DNA from: Sycobia sp. Sy_11 | Lineage: Eukaryota > Arthropoda > Insecta > Hymenoptera > Epichrysomallidae | Assembly: GCA_018907035.1 (NCBI GenBank) | Contig: JACCIC010000037.1 | Location: forward strand, 2,530,501-2,594,500 | Reading direction: 5' to 3' | DNA length: 64,000 bases | In this document: positions 62,965 through 64,000 of the stretch, one piece after another | Position numbering within the stretch: the stretch's first letter is position 1 | Layout of the letters: the number at the start of each line of letters is the position of its first letter | Program-made: the position numbers and the translations under genes | The notes under the pieces: generated by a model | Database searches by the model: none | The model's input: only the letters and a program-made list of their open reading frames with translations | Told to the model about the DNA's origin: nothing

Positions 62965-63230
62965 TAATATACCTTCTATCGCTACGACTCGACGATCTTT
63001 TGCGGCTATTACAATTGATTTGTGATGTTATAACTTGAACGACTGCGAGCAATAGCCGTCTGTCCATCCGGCCGTGTCTGTACATCAGATATGCTTCTGG
63101 TTTGGCGAGCAATGGAGCCGCGAGCAAAGTCGAGCTGTACATGTTAACCGGACGGGGGGCGGGGAAGACGTGCGTGTCCATCTTGACATCATCCGGTTAT
63201 ATATGAATGGCCGCTTACGTAAATTCGAAC

Positions 63231-63232
<2 letters not shown>

Positions 63233-63274
<42 letters not shown>
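63233..63274. repeat. (CT)n microsatellite, about 21 copies
   Basis: A pure CT tract after CCTCTCCCT. Confidence 0.95.
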
Positions 63275-63278
<4 letters not shown>

Positions 63279-63279
63279 T

Positions 63280-63950
63280 CGCTACCCACGCGCTCCCGTG
63301 CTACCAAGCCACGGGAAGAAACATCTCCCATCACACTTTATAGGCGGTGCTGGCTGACGCTACGATTCCCAAGACAGTTGGCTGTAGCCTCACGTGGGAT
63401 CTTGGCGTCAGCGCGCTGTTATAGAAAGATCAACGCTCGATGGGCATCGATCACACGCGCGGACACGATCGATATAGCGAAGCCCGGTTGCCGGCACTCC
63501 ATCCAAAGTCACAATGAATTATATATAACTATCCGAGGGCCCGGATTACTTCCGAGAGGCTCAATATACATATAGCATAATAGACTATTAGTTCGAGATG
63601 GAATCACGGCAACGTTCGCTATAGTAGGTTCGAGAGAAGAGGGAGGGAGTGAAAGAGCGAGAGAGCGAAGGAGAAAAAGAGAATCCGGTCAGGACATGAA
63701 ATTTATGTACACATACCGGTCCGATCGCCGGGATGACGCTCGTGACCGCGACGAATATCACGCGCGCGGCCCTCTTGACCGATCGAGCGCGGATTACGAG
63801 CGATTGTGCAACTATCTAGGAAACGCCGCGCCGACTGATGGCTGGCTCTTGTATATATACGGTATATACCTTGCACAGAGCCGCGTGTACATTGCTTTCT
63901 TGCGCGATTAAACCTCCTGTTAGCGTGGTATTTAACCCACGCCGCCGGGG
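63280..63950. other. CpG-moderate unique sequence, no gene seen
   Basis: Mixed sequence with GATCGA words and a G/A-rich tract near 63637-63680. No recognisable gene. Confidence 0.45.
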
Positions 63951-63955
63951 GGTTG

Positions 63956-63956
<1 letters not shown>

Positions 63957-64000
<44 letters not shown>
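63957..64000. repeat. (AT)n microsatellite truncated by the window end
   Basis: An alternating TA tract of at least 44 bp that continues to the last base. Its true length cannot be seen. Confidence 0.93.

Overview
The window looks like non-coding, accessory-type DNA from an arthropod nuclear genome, most likely an insect. A hymenopteran is a reasonable guess but unproven. The evidence is a mariner-family transposon with TA target duplications, dozens of long dinucleotide microsatellites ((AT)n, (GA)n/(CT)n, (GT)n), no bacterial-style gene packing, no long clean reading frame, and abrupt shifts between AT-rich DNA and short CpG-rich patches. I found no intact, recognisable host protein-coding gene, no rRNA, no tRNA and no CRISPR array. 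The DNA could be intergenic or lie inside very large introns.

Layout. Positions 1-5.8 kb are AT-rich unique sequence with one strong foldback (434-674). Positions 5.8-20 kb alternate CpG-rich patches (5.9-6.7, 10.1-11.6, 11.8-12.5, 16.25-16.8 kb) with long microsatellites, including a perfect (GT)60 at 8651-8770. Positions 20-27.5 kb are mostly unique AT-rich sequence with a perfect (GT)9/(AC)9 palindrome at 22905-22954. A mariner cluster occupies 27522 to about 29250. It holds an internally deleted copy with long terminal inverted repeats and TA duplications, followed by an older, more decayed relative. Positions 29.9-50 kb are microsatellite-dense, with a second foldback at 32287-32454 and CpG-rich patches at 33.0-33.7 and 39.9-41.3 kb. 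Positions 51.9-53.65 kb are a very AT-rich block with almost no microsatellites. Positions 54.4-64 kb hold two weak exon-like signals (minus strand 54498-54644; plus strand 61464-61611 with 61693-61864), more GA/CT arrays, and an (AT)n that runs into the window end.

The only genes I can name by family are the two mariner transposase remnants, and neither can be functional as read. I see no operon-like or multi-gene system here. The items most worth a second look are the two foldbacks, the deleted mariner with its unusually long inverted termini, and the exon-like segment near 61.5 kb.
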